NCBI GenBank assembly: GCA_036346275.1
Contig: CM070730.1
Coordinates: forward strand, 3,348,309-3,412,308
DNA: 64,000 nt
Origin: Otatea glauca
Lineage: Eukaryota > Streptophyta > Magnoliopsida > Poales > Poaceae
Reading direction: 5' to 3'
Each line of letters begins with the position of its first letter. The first letter of the stretch is position 1. The notes under the pieces are model-generated. The model was not told the origin of the DNA. It saw nothing but the letters and a program-made list of their open reading frames with translations, and made no database searches. Below are positions 44,012-58,100 of the stretch, in pieces. The position numbers were made by a program, and so were the translations under genes.

Positions 44012-46579
44012 TGAAAGGACAGGGGATGTCGCCTAGAGGGGGGGGTGAATAGGCGGATTAAAAACTTTATAGCTAAAATGCAGCGGAATAAAATATGCAG
44101 CTAAATAAAATCTCCCGAGTTTCCCGAACAATCCGGAGTGTCCGGATATTCAATCCGGATACTCCGGATAGTCCGGACTGTCCGGGTTATGCAATCCGGA
44201 TACTCCGGATAGTCCGATCCCGAGGGTCCTAATCCGGAGTGTCCGGGGTATTCAATCCGGATACTCGGATTATCCGGACTGTCCGGGTTCAGGGATTCGG
44301 ATACTCCGGATTGAGGATCTCGAAGAGAGATTTTAAATCCCTGCAATTTTTCAACAATCTACTTGAACACAAAAGATCTTAATGATGTCAGGTACCTGAG
44401 GGTATAGAAGATCTGGAGCCAAACACAACAAAAAAAGTAGATCGGGCAATTTCAAGATTCAAAATCAAATGCTAAAGCAAGAGAAAGAAGCAAACTTGGA
44501 GACGATGATTTTTCACCCGAAGTTCGGATCCTTGAGGGGATCCTACGTCTCCGTTGAGGCGGCTCGGTCACACTTGAGCCGGGGTCTCTTTCAACCCTCT
44601 TCCTCCCGGTGTTGCACAAATGCACTCGCCGGTCTTCACTCCTTTGATTCCTTCCCTTACGGAGGCGGAACTGCCTTCACAAACTTCCCACGGCCAACCA
44701 CACAAAGCTCCGGTGGCTCGAGGCGACCTCCTAGCCGCCTAGGAGTCCTCAACCTCCAAGAGTAACAAATGCTCACGAAGAACAAGCTTGGAGATGAAAT
44801 CAAGTGCTCAATCAACTCAAATCTCACTCAACAAACTCTTCCCAACCCTTCTCACAAGGGGATCACTTAGATCTAAGGGTAAAAGCTCCTCAAAGCCCCC
44901 ACACAGCCCCTCAAAATCCACTCCAAAAGCCTCTTCAAAAGAGGAGGAAGGGCTATAAATAGACCTCCCAAAAACTAGCCGTTGGGGCAGATGCGCACAA
45001 CCGGAGACTCGATTTCAACCGGATATCTCGGATTGACTGAGAAAGGCTAACAGAGAGACTCAACCCGGAGAGTCCGGATAAATATCCGGATACTCCGGAT
45101 ATCCGGATACTCCGGACTAACTCCGGATAGTCCGAATAGCACTGAGCAGCTCGACGAAAACGAGCATAACTTTTGACTCCGGACCGATTTCAGAGATTTT
45201 GGACTCTCCGAAAGCTAAGAACGAGGGCTACACAAATAACAAGGTCTCACTACCCAAAACTCAAAGGATAACCACAGATTTCACAAAGAAATCAAGAGAG
45301 ACCTACAACCCTCACTTCCTAAGCAGTACCAACACCACTCTCTTTCTAAGATTCACAAGGATGGATCACTTGAGCACTTGACACATCTAAAAGTCATTCG
45401 ACATCGCATCCCTCTTAATAGTACGGCAATCCTTAGACTCAAATTAAATCAAAGATAATATAAGTCTAGAACTAGTCACTTGCCGTCTTCTTTCTTGATG
45501 TCGATGCATGAAGACCTTCACCATATAATTGATGACATCTTCGCCTTGTCCAACTCGACTCGATTCACCTCATGAGACTCTCGTCCTATCAACCTTGACT
45601 TGATCATCCTCTCTGACGATCTCCACGCCAAGTTGCTCTTGACTTAGTCCTCACTCTTGGTGACACCGCCGCCTTGTTGACCTCGGCTTAATGATCATCC
45701 TCCAAGATACCTTGGTCATCATACACATACGAGACCTAATTCTTTCCAAACTACTCATGAAAGACATTAGTCCCAAAAGCTCAATAGATATGAATAGGTT
45801 GATATTTGGGAGCAGTTGATTTCAACAAGTGTTTCATATAAAGAAGCACAACACAAAATAGAAACACTTGACATAAGAAATGTTCTCTACTAAGTACATC
45901 ATGATGAATATGTAATTGATCTATATGCACTAGAGAGATATATAATTGCCAATATGATGAATCAATTAAATCATGGCAAGGATCACAGACTTTACTTAAA
46001 TGAAGCACATGATAGAATATACACGAATTGTACATGTGCAAATAATATTTGGAGTAAGAGTAAATATGTGATCCAACACTAGATAAACTTCACTAAGAGA
46101 ATTGCATGAGAAGATATACAAATAAAACATGCATGCACCAAGTCAATCTATAGCAATATGAAGTTTAACTCTAGTTAATACATGCATACCATAATGAACT
46201 CAAATGAATATATATGCACAAATAAATATGACATGAACCAATGTGCATATATAAAATCAACATGCTACTTGGAGTTCACTATGCATTTGCACGAAAGGAA
46301 TGCAATAACAAATATAGAATAGATACCAAAATTGCATACCTTATCTTTGCTTAACCTTCCTATTTGATTTTCCTCTAAATAGATGAGACTGATACTCAAC
46401 TAGGCAATAACAAGTTAGTCTCATAGCAATATAATCATATTAGAGGTTTGTCATTTGCTAAGCACTAAGTTAAGCATTTACTTAATTTACATAGATTGTC
46501 ATTATGAGTGTTTGTCATTAATCACCAAAATAACATTCATTAATCACCAAAATAACATAAGTGCCTAGATGCACTTTCA
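44012..46579 (-). repeat. Copia LTR B (2,568 bp), shared between two internals
   Basis: Same ends as LTR A. It serves as the 5' LTR of internal 1 and, at its other end, the 3' LTR of internal 2. TCCGGA repeats are fuller here (TACTCCGGATAGTCCGGACT) than in LTR A. Confidence 0.88.
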
Positions 46580-49500
46580 ATCTCCCCCTTTTTGGTGATT
46601 TATGACAAACCTATTATCAATTTCACCAAATGACAATATTAAGATATTTTAACATTAAAACAAGCATAAAGATACAATAAGAGATCATACTTACAAATCA
46701 TCCCTTTTGTCAATCGATTAGGGACAATTGATAAATCCATAAATTCTCCCCCTTTTGTCATTAATCCCAAAAAGGTGCTTAAAAGATTCTTATTGTTTAT
46801 TCAATAAAATCTGTTCTCCCCCTTGATTGCACACTCAATAAAAAGATTAGGGAGAAAATAAAATAAAGATAAGGAGCTAGTAATATGACAATAATATTAA
46901 GCTCCCCCTAAATCTAGGCAAGATATGATACCAATTATTTCCAAGATTTAGGTAATAGATTTTTCTAATTATACCAAATTAAAGAAGTCATGATTCTTAG
47001 GATATAAGTGATGCTTAAACATGACACACGAATATGATTTCACATATTCTTTAAACATCAAGATCATATAGCAAATTTATATAATTTAAGCACATGCTCA
47101 TGATCAAATCAAATTCTAACAATCAAGATCATATAAAGAAGATTACACAAGTAGGAATTGCTTATATGATCACAAGATGTATACAAGATCATGAATCAAG
47201 GTTGTATAATTAAGATGCACTTTCATGATCAAGAATTATAAACTTATCAAGGGCATACCTCTTTGCAATGTGTCACCCATATGTACCTTTTAGTTCTTGA
47301 TAATGCCGAATGCAAGTTAGATGACACTTCAAGACAATTTAGGATTAGAGGATACCTCTTGAAAGATACCAATTAATCATATCAATTGAAAAATACACCA
47401 CCATTTAGAATAACACATTTAGCATAATGGTGTGCACAGACATTATTGAATATGGTCGAAAAGAAACACGCCCTTTGTCGATTCTTGTCCACCGCATGTT
47501 CGAATTGGTCATGATCACCGCGCCGGTCTTAGATCCTCGTACTATGGAGCTCCTCTCCATTTCCTTCATCCCACCGTCGAAGATGACCCCTTTTCCAATA
47601 CCTTGAACATCAATAGACAAGCACACGATTTCCGGGAACAAATATCTTTTAATTTGACCCAAGTTAGTTTGATAATGTCTAAGTACAACATGCATGATAT
47701 ATATGATATACAAGACAATACTCTTTGCATGCAATTTAAGACAATTCAAGATATCAATTAAAGATTTTATTACATCACTTTATAATGAAAATATTTGAAA
47801 CTCATTCAAATTTAATCTTGACACCCACTTGTAAGAGAGACAATGAGTAAAACACATTCAAACTCACTCTTGAGCTTACAAGGGAAATTTTCTCTTTTTC
47901 ATAATAAACTCGAAGTTATGTAAGAGAGAAAACATTTTGAGGCTAAGTTACAATTAAATCCAATTTCCAAAATAACTTAGCCAAAATATGCACTTTCATT
48001 GGAATGAAAACTTAAATAGATATGCTCCACTTAGAAGCTTGGAGCAATGAATAAGTTCACTAAGTTTTCATCTTGAAAGGCTTGCCAAGATGCCAATTTA
48101 AAACTCTTAAAATCTCAAAGAGATGCAAATAGCAGCACAAAGTCGATTATAACTTTTAAACTATTGCTCAAATACAAAAATCATCAACGCGGAACAGATC
48201 CGACTCGAAATCCTCTTCGAGGGCTATGAAGACCTAATATTGATTTGAGCAAAGGAGAAACCCAAAAATAGGATGAACAAGATATTGCAAGAAAGTATAG
48301 ATAGCAATTTCAGAATTGGGGAAAGTTGTACAACCCGGATACTCGGTGTTTTTGATCCGAGTGTCCGGATAATCCGGATACTCGGATATATTACCCGGAT
48401 ATTCGGGTTGTTCAAATTTCATCCCTAAAATCAACATTTTGAATTTGGATCAAATCTTGATCAAATGAAGTCCAATAGCCATAAGATTTTGCAGAAATGA
48501 TCCATGAACATCCAAGAGACTTCTCCAAAAGAATTTCTCAAATATCACCCTCCAATCAAAAATTAGATCAAAATGGGCATTGAGGTTTAGTTTTGACACT
48601 AAGTCAAATAAAGTCAACAATCTTGCAAATGAGTTCAAATAAATTTGAGAATTTTCAGATATGAACTCCATATGTGATAGAAGGTTTTCTAACAAAGATT
48701 TTCAATAAATAAATTTTACTTTGAGAAATGTGGTGAAATTTGCATTTGAAACACATAAAAGATTAAGATTTTCACCAAATCCTCAAAATGGAACCAAATG
48801 AGTTTTGAATGGTAATATGCACTTATATGGCTTCATATGATTTAGAGAGATGTTTATAAGCCTATTTGCATAATCAAATCCATTCAAATCGTAAAATCCA
48901 ACTTAATGCAAGAGTATGCCAAATAAGATCGAAAGAGAGAAAAAGGCATAACTATTTCAAATTAAGTTGAAATTATTTGAAATTAGGCATAAACATTATT
49001 TAGACTCCCAAGAAACTTTTCCAACAAGAATTTTCCAAAAAGGAGTCTCCAATCAAAAGATATGCCAAATTTTGCTTTGTAGGCTTGAAAAGAAATTGAA
49101 TTTTCACCAAATGCTCAAAATGCATTCCGGATTGAAATTTATGGAGATTTGAACTTTCATAGCTTTGTATGAGTAAGAAATACTGTTTCAATCCAAGATA
49201 TGCAAATAAATCCAATTCAAATAGCGAAATCCACAAAATGCAACAACGGGTCATTTTGGGTCAATTGATGATTTTGGCCAAACTCAAGTGGCTATAACTT
49301 TTGAACGGTTGGTCGTTTGGAAAAACTTTGAACTAAAGAAATGCTTAAAATGACCAACCCTATGAGTTTTGTATTGACCACTTTTTCAAACTCCAAATAG
49401 ATTTTGCTTTAGAAAAATTTGAAGTTAAATGCAAAAGCAAGATCACAAAGATCTTTTAAGCCAAAGTTTGACTTTTAGCTTCTAGCCAAGGGTTAGATAC

Positions 49501-50815
49501 TTGAAAACATTTGAAATGCATTTGAAAACATTTTAGAAGACTATTTTCATAAGATTTTGCATTTCAAACAAATATTTTGCTTTTAACCCTTTTTGAAGCA
49601 AGTTAAATAGGAAATAGTTTTTTAAAAAAAAACCTTAAAATACAACTCAATTTGGATTTCATGCAATTTCAATTTCCATGGCTTAGAATTGATTATCAAG
49701 ATGGTTTCTAGCCAACATTTATAATGAAATCTAACTTGAATGCTAAGATTTGAGCAATATGCTTAAATAAGCTATTTTAGTTCAAATCAAAAACTTTTCG
49801 GGCTAAAATTGATTTCAATGTAGAATTTTCATTTTGAAAGCTTGTAAAACATTTGAAATACATATTAGAATACTTTTACAAAGCTTTTCACAATTTTGGG
49901 CCTTTTAAACATAAGATTTGACTTTTGACCAAAATGGTCCTTTTGAAATAGCTATTTGTAAAACAAAGCCAAATATTTCAACACAAGATTCAAATGAATA
50001 ATAAGATGAGATATTGAGATTTGAATTTTGTGTATGAGTCTTAAATATCATTTTGAACTGAGATACTACACAAGATCTAGTCCAAATGAAGAAACTCACA
50101 AAGTGCAATAGTATGACCATTTTGGGTCAAGTATAGTTTTTAAGCGAGTTTCAAAATCAAATAACTTTGATTAGTTGGTCTTTTGAAAATCATTTGAACA
50201 CAAAGTTGTTAAGAATGACCAACACTAGCTTTTTCCTTTTGGAATTATTTTCAAAATCCTTTTACATTTAATTCTATGAAAATTATAAGTTTAAATCCAA
50301 AACAAGATACTAGAAACTTGATTTTGGGCATGAAACTCATTTTCTTTGTAAAATAGATTTTTGAAGCCAAAACCTTTGAAAAATGTTTCAAATACATTTG
50401 TATACATTTTGCAATTAGTTTTCACAAGAATACTAATAGTATACAAAATTTTGACTTTTGGCTAAATGGCTTGATTTTGAAAATATATATTTGCACTTAT
50501 ATAAATATGGGCACATGTAGGGATGTAATATACATGGTTATGATTTAGCACTCCCCCTTAATGTGCCACTATCCCAAACTTACTCAAGATTGCAATTAGA
50601 ACAACTAATAAGCATGAGCAAGAATCATAAGCAAGCAATTTAAATTGATTTTCATGAAAAATGCAATATAACCTACACAAGGCTATAAGCTATAAGAATC
50701 AATTTAAATACTTGTTACCCGAGATGGCATTGGTTTATGATTGAAGTGAATGTCTTCAAGCTTGGCTTCTTTTTGCACATGATGGAATCATTCTCTTGAT
50801 AAGCCAAAACTTCCA
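46580..50815 (-). other. Copia internal 2: non-coding region
   Basis: Collinear with 37953-42190. Differences seen by eye are mostly changes in run length, for example in the C-runs of the extra polypurine tracts near 46749 and 46820. No pol sequence. Confidence 0.75.
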
Positions 50816-50842
50816 ATGCATCTCCAAGCACCTACAATTCTT

Positions 50843-52572
50843 TTAGGCGCTTTTTGGTACCCAATTTTTGTTGGGTCCAACAATGTTAGTCACAATAGAT
50901 TTTGGAACCCAAATGGTCCTGATTTGGATATTATTGAATTGACTAACATAATTAGAAATAGGTTTGTAATAATTATTTCTCCTAGGCAAATGATTGGCAT
51001 TTTTATGAGAAGGCTTAGGAGGCAATGATATTTTGCAAAACCATTTCTAGTTTGATCTCTTCTAAGCATATGATAATTGAAATTATGCATTGGCTTAGAG
51101 GATCTAGCAAATCTAGCAAATGGTTTGCTATTGTTATTTTCCTAAGCACATGATCAACATGATTTTTCTTTGTCTTAGGAAGTCTAGCATTTTGAGCAAA
51201 CACATTTCTAGATTCATTTCTCCTAAGCAATTGAATATCATAATTTTGCAAATACTTGGGAGAATCGACAAACTTGGCAAACACATTGCCATTTTTGTCC
51301 TTCCTAAGCAAATAATGATCATTGACAATAATAGGCTTAGAGTAATACCTTTGGGACAATCCTCACCGATGTGTCCCTTTCTTCGACAATTGTAGCAAGT
51401 AGGCTTTGAGCGTCTCTTCTTCTTCTTGACTTGATCTTTGTCGGTTTGCCTCATTGTTGATGATTGTGGCTTGATCTCCACTTTATTAGGGCACACGGAG
51501 GCGAAGTGTCCTTCTTGTTGCAAGCAAAGCACTTGATGATCTTGAATGTCTTTCGTTGTGCCTTGTCTTGTTAGTTTCCTCTTGGAGATGTAGCAGAGTC
51601 CTCGCTATCTTGAGGTGCCCTTGGCTTGCTCAAGATCTCGTCGAGAACGGCTTTTCCTTGATGCACTTCTTCAAGTCATTTTCTAATCTAATGACTTTGG
51701 CCTTGAGCTCATTGTTTTCCTCTACAAGATTAGTCTCAATATGCATAGAGGAAGTGGAAACATTTGAATTTGAGCAACAAGTTAAATCATTACTAGAGGT
51801 GGGCATATTAATTTTAGATGAAATGCTAGAATTAGAAACTAAGCATGGCATATCATCAATTAAATCACATGTAATTCCTATGTCCACCTTAGGCTTATGA
51901 ATTTCTTTGGAAAGGAGGGATTCATGATTTTCTTGAAGCATGTTATAATCATTTTGAAGTGATTCATGTTCAAGCTTCAAAATTTTATATTTCTTTTTCT
52001 CCTTTCCAAGACATTTATTGAGCTCCTCTAGCAAATTCATAAGTTCATCATAAGTGAGCTCATCATCATCATCGTCACTTACCTCATTCTTACCTTTCGC
52101 CATGAAGCAACGGATTTGTGATGGAAGAGCATCTTCATCGTCACTTGAGGCGGAGGTTGAGGTTGATGGAGATGTCGGTTCTTCATCACTTGAGCTTGAG
52201 GTGGAGCTTGATGTTTCATCTCCCGACATCTCTTCCTTAGTGCAATCCTCGATAGAAGTGGATGATTCAAATAGTTCATGAAGCTTTATCCACATTTCAT
52301 GAGCGCTCTTGAGATTGCATATTCTATCAAAATTTCATCGCTCACAACACAAAATAAAACATTAGTAGCTTGAGCGTCGAGATGTAGGCATTTCTCTCTC
52401 CTTCGGTTGGAGCAACTTCATTCAATGGAGAGGAAAAGCCGACATCTACGATCCACCATATTTGGGGGCTCCTGGATTTAAAATGAGAAGTCATAATTAA
52501 TTTCCATGAAGCATAATTTGTGCCATCTAACACAAGTGGTTCATGAGAGTGCACTAATCCTCTAGTCGACAT
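50843..52572 (-). pseudogene. gag: Copia gag, copy 2 (frameshifted)
   Basis: Same protein as copy 1, from MSTRGLVHSHEP (52572) to NKNWVPKSA stop (50843). The central part (51630-52295) is open here and covers WIKLHELFESS, the acidic linker and the coiled region without the break seen near 43300 in copy 1. It is broken elsewhere, for example near 51510 (first knuckle), 51340 and 51145. The breaks fall at different places from copy 1 and all look like one-base run-length changes, so the true genes may be open. Confidence 0.85.
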
Positions 52573-52615
52573 CCTTTACTCTCTAGATGGTTAAGTCTAA
52601 TAAAGGAGAGACCTT

Positions 52616-52627
52616 GCTCTGATACCA
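52616..52627 (-). other. Copia primer-binding site, copy 2
   Basis: TGGTATCAGAGC on the minus strand, two bases from LTR C. Confidence 0.9.
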
Positions 52628-52629
52628 AT

Positions 52630-55193
52630 TGAAAGGACAGGGGATGTCGCCTAGAGGGGGGGGTGAATAGGCGGATTAAAAACTTTATAGCTAAAATGCA
52701 GCGGAATAAAATATGCAGCTAAATAAAATCTCCCGAGTTTCGAACAATCCGGAGTGTCCGGATATTCAATCCGGATACTCGGATAGTCCGGATGTCAGGT
52801 TATGCAATCCGGATACTCGGATAGTCCGATCCCGAGGGTCCTAATCCGAGTGTCCGGTATTCAATCCGGATACTCGGATTATCCGGACCGTCCGGTTCAG
52901 GATTCGGATACTCGGATTGAGGATCTCAAGAGAGATTTTAAATCCTCGCAATTTTTCAACAATCTACTTGAACACAAAAGATCTTAATGATGTCAAAGTA
53001 CACGAGGGTATAGAAGATCCGGAGCCAAACACAACAAAAAAGTAGATCGGGCAATTTCAAGATTCAAAATCAAATGCTAAAGCAAGAGAAAGAAGCAAAC
53101 TTGGAGACGATGATTTTCACCGAAGTTCGGATCCTTGAGGGGATCCTACGTCTCCGTTGAGGCGGCTCGGTCACACTTGAGCCGGGTCTCTTTCAACCCT
53201 CTTCCTCCGGTGTTGCACAAATGCACTCGCCGGTCTTCACTCCTTTGATTCCTTCCCTTACGGAGGCGGAACGGCCTTCACAAACTTCCCACGGCCTACC
53301 ACACAAAGCTCGGTGGCTCGTAGGCGACCTCCTAGCCGTCTAGGAGTCCTCAACCTCCAAGAGTAACAAATGCTCACGAAGAACAAGCTTGGAGATGAAA
53401 TCAAGTGCTCAATCAACTCAAATCTCACTCAACAAACTCTTCCCAACCCTTCTCACAAGGGGATCACTTAGATCTAAGGGTAAAAGCTCCCTCAAAGCCC
53501 CCCACACAGCCCCTCAAAAATCCACTCCAAAAGCCTCTTCAAAAAGAGGGAGGAAGGGCTATAAATAGACCTCCCCAAAAACTAGCCGTTGGGGGCAGAC
53601 TGCGCACAATCCGGAGACTCCGGATTTCAATCCGGATACTCCGGATTGACTGAGAAAGGCTAACAGAGAGACTCAACCCGGAGAGTCCGGATAAATATCC
53701 GGATACTCCGGATATCCGGATACTCCGGACTAACTCCGGATAGTCCGAATAGCACTGAGCAGCTCGACGAAAACGAGCATAACTTTTCACTCCGGACTCC
53801 GATTTCAGAGATTTTGGACTCTCCCGAAAGCTAAGAACGAGGGCTACACAAATAACAAGGTCTCACTACCCAAAACTCAAAGGATAACCACAGATTTCAC
53901 AAAGAAATCAAGAGAGACCTACAACCCTCACTTTCCGGCAGTACCAACACCACTCTCTTTCTAAGATTCACAAGGATGGATCACTTGAGCACTTGACACA
54001 TCTAAAAGTCATTCGACATCGCATCCCTCTTAATAGTACGGCAATCCTTAGACTCAAATTAAATCAAAGATAATATAAGTCTAGAACTAGTCACTTGCCG
54101 TCTTCTTTCTTGATGTCGATGCATGAAGACCTTCACCATATAATTGATGACATCTTCGCCTTGTCCAACTCGACTCGATTCACCTCATGAGACTCTCGTC
54201 CTATCAACCTTGACTTGATCATCCTCTCGACGATCTCCACGCCAAGTTGCTCTTGACTTAGTCCTCACTCTTGGTGACACCGCCGCCTTGTTGACCTCGG
54301 CTTAATGATCATCCTCCAAGATACCTTGGTCATCATACACATACGAGACCTAATTCTTTCCAAACTACTCATGAAAGACATTAGTCCCAAAAGCTCAATA
54401 GATATGAATAGGTTGATATTTGGGAGCAGTTGATTTCAACAAGTGTTTCATATAAAGAAGCACAACACAAAATAGAAACACTTGACATAAGAAATGTTCT
54501 CTACTAAGTACATCATGGTGAATATGTAATTGATCTATATGCACTAGAGAGATATATAATTGCCAATATGATGAATCAATTAAATCATGGCAAGGATCAC
54601 AGACTTTACTTAAATGAAGCACATGATAGAATATACACGAATTGTACATGTGCAAATAACATTTGGAGTAAGAGTAAATATGTGATCCAACACTAGATAA
54701 ACTTCACTAAGAGAATTGCATGAGAAGATATACAAATAAAACATGCATGCACCAAGTCAATCTATAGCAATATGAAGTTTAACTCTAGTTAATACATGCA
54801 TACCATAATGAACTCAAATGAATATATATGCACAAATAAATATGACATGAACCAATGTGCATATATAAAATCAACATGCTACTTGGAGTTCACTATGCAT
54901 TTGCACGAAAGGAATGCAATAACAAATATAGAATAGATACCAAAATTGCATACCTTATCTTTGCTTAACCTTCCTATTTGATTTTCCTCTAAATAGATGA
55001 GACTGATACTCAACTAGGCAATAACAAGTTAGTCTCATAGCAATATAATCATATTAGAGGTTTGTCATTTGCTAAGCACTAAGTTAAGCATTTACTTAAT
55101 TTACATAGATTGTCATTATGAGTGTTTGTCATTAATCACCAAAATAACATTCATTAATCACCAAAATAACATAAGTGCCTAGATGCACTTTCA
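52630..55193 (-). repeat. Copia LTR C (2,564 bp)
   Basis: Same ends as LTRs A and B. It is the 5' LTR of internal 2 and the 3' LTR of the truncated internal 3. Confidence 0.88.
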
Positions 55194-58100
55194 ATCTCCC
55201 CCTTTTTGGTGATTTATGACAAACCTATTATCAATTTCACCAAATGACAATATTAAGATATTTTAACATTAAAACAAGCATAAAGATACAATAAGAGATC
55301 ATACTTACAAATCATCCCTTTTTGTCAATCGATTAGGGGACAATTGATAAATCCATAAATTCTCCCCTTTTGTCATTAATCCCAAAAGGTGCTTAAAAGA
55401 TTCTTATTGTTTATTCAATAAAATCTGTTCTCCCCTTGATTGCACACTCAATAAAAAGATTAGGAGAAAATAAAATAAAGATAAGGAGCTAGTAATATGA
55501 CAATAATATTAGCTCCCTAAATCTAGGCAAGATATGATACCAATTATTTCCAAGATTTAGGTAATAGATTTTCTAATTATACCAAATTAAAGAAGTCATG
55601 ATTCTTAGGATATAAGTGATGCTTAAACATGACACACGAATATGATTTCACATATTCTTTAAACATCAAGATCATATAGCAAATTTATATAATTTAAGCA
55701 CATGCTCATGATCAAATCAAATTCTAACAATCAAGATCATATAAAGAAGATTACACAAGTAGGAATTGCTTATATGATCACAAGATGTATACAAGATCAT
55801 GAATCAAGGTTGTATAATTAAGATGCACTTTCATGATCAAGAATTATAAACTTATCAAGGGCATACCTCTTTGCAATGTGTCACCCATATGTACCTTTTA
55901 GTTCTTGATAATGCCGAATGCAAGTTAGATGACACTTCAAGACAATTTAGGATTAGAGGATACCTCTTGAAAGATACCAATTAATCATATCAATTGAAAA
56001 ATACACCACCATTTAGAATAACACATTTAGCATAATGGTGTGCACAGACATTATTGAATATGGTCAGAAAAGAAACACGTCCCTTTGTCGATTCTTGTCC
56101 ACCGCATGTTCGAATTGGTCATGATCACCGCGCCGGTCTTAGATCCTCGTACTATGGAGCTCCTCTCCATTTCCTTCATCCCACCGTCGAAGATGACCCC
56201 TTTCCAATACCTTGAACATCAATAGACAAGCACACGATTTCCGGAACAAATATCTTTTAATTTGACCCAAGTTAGTTTGATAATGTCTAAGTACAACATG
56301 CATGATATATATGATATACAAGACAATACTCTTTGCATGCAATTTAAGACAATTCAAGATATCAATTAAAGATTTTATTACATCACTTTATAATGAAAAT
56401 ATTTGAAACTCATTCAAATTTAATCTTGACACCCACTTGTAAGAGAGACAATGAGTAAAACACATTCAAACTCACTCTTGAGCTTACAAGGAAATTTTTC
56501 TTTTCATAATAAACTCAAGTTATGTAAGAGAGAAAACATTTTGAGGCTAAGTTACAATTAAATCCAATTTCCAAAATAACTTAGCCAAAATATGCACTTT
56601 CATTGGAATGAAAACTTAAATAGATATGCTCCACTTAGAAGCTTGGAGCAATGAATAAGTTCACTTAGTTTTCATCTTGAAAGGCTTGCCAAGATGCCAA
56701 TTTAAAACTCTTAAAATCTCAAAAAGATGCAAATAGCAGCGCAAAGTCGATTATAACTTTTAAACTATTGCTCAAATACAAAAATCATCAACGCGGAATA
56801 GATCCGACTCGAAATCCTCTTCGAGGGCTATGAAGACTGAATATTGATTTGAGCAAAGGAGAAACCCCAAAAATAGGATGAACAAGATATTGCAAGAAAG
56901 TATAGATAGCAATTTCAGAATTTGGGCCGAGCTGTACAACCCGGATACTCCAGTGTTTTTGATCCGGAGTGTCCGGATAATCCGGATACTCCGGATAGAT
57001 TACCCGGATACTCGGGTTGTTCACTTCATCCCTAAATCAACATTTTGAATTTGGATCAAATCTTGATCAAATGAAGTCCAATAGCCATAAGATTTTGCAG
57101 AAATGATCCATGAACATCCAAGAGACTTCTCCAAAAGAATTTCTCAAATATCACCCTCCAATCAAAAATTAGATCAAAATGGGCATTGAGGTTTAGTTTT
57201 GACACTAAGTCAAATAAAGTCAACAATCTTGCAAATGAGTTCAAATAAATTTGAGAATTTTCAGATATGAACTCCATATGTGATAGAAGGTTTTCTAACA
57301 AAGATTTTCAATAAATAAATTTTACTTTGAGAAATGTGGTGAAATTTGCATTTGAAACACATAAAAGATTAAGATTTTCACCAAATCCTCAAAATGGAAC
57401 CAAATGAGTTTTGAATGGTAATATGCACTTATATGGCTTCATATGATTTAGAGAGATGTTTATAAGCCTATTTGCATAATCAAATCCATTCAAATCGTAA
57501 AATCCAACTTAATGCAAGAGTATGCCAAATAAGATCGAAAGAGAGAAAAAGGCATAACTATTTCAAATTAAGTTGAAATTATTTGAAATTAGGCATAAAC
57601 ATTATTTAGACTCCCAAGAAACTTTTCCAACAAGAATTTTCCAAAAAGGAGTCTCCAATCAAAAGATATGCCAAATTTTGCTTTGTAGGCTTGAAAAGAA
57701 ATTGAATTTTCACCAAATGCTCAAAATGCATTCCGGATTGAAATTTATGGAGATTTGAACTTTCATAGCTTTGTATGAGTAAGAAATACTGTTTCAATCC
57801 AAGATATGCAAATAAATCCAATTCAAATAGCGAAATCCACAAAATGCAACAACGGGTCATTTTGGGTCAATTGGATGATTTTGGCCAAACTCAAGTGGCT
57901 ATAACTTTTGAACGGTTGGTCGTTTGGAAAAACTTTGAACTAAAGAAATGCTTAAAATGACCAACCCTATGAGTTTTGTATTGACCACTTTTTCAAACTC
58001 CAAATAGATTTTGCTTTAGAAAAATTTGAAGTTAAATGCAAAAGCAAGATCACAAAGATCTTTTTAAGCCAAAGTTTGACTTTTAGCTTCTAGCCAAGGG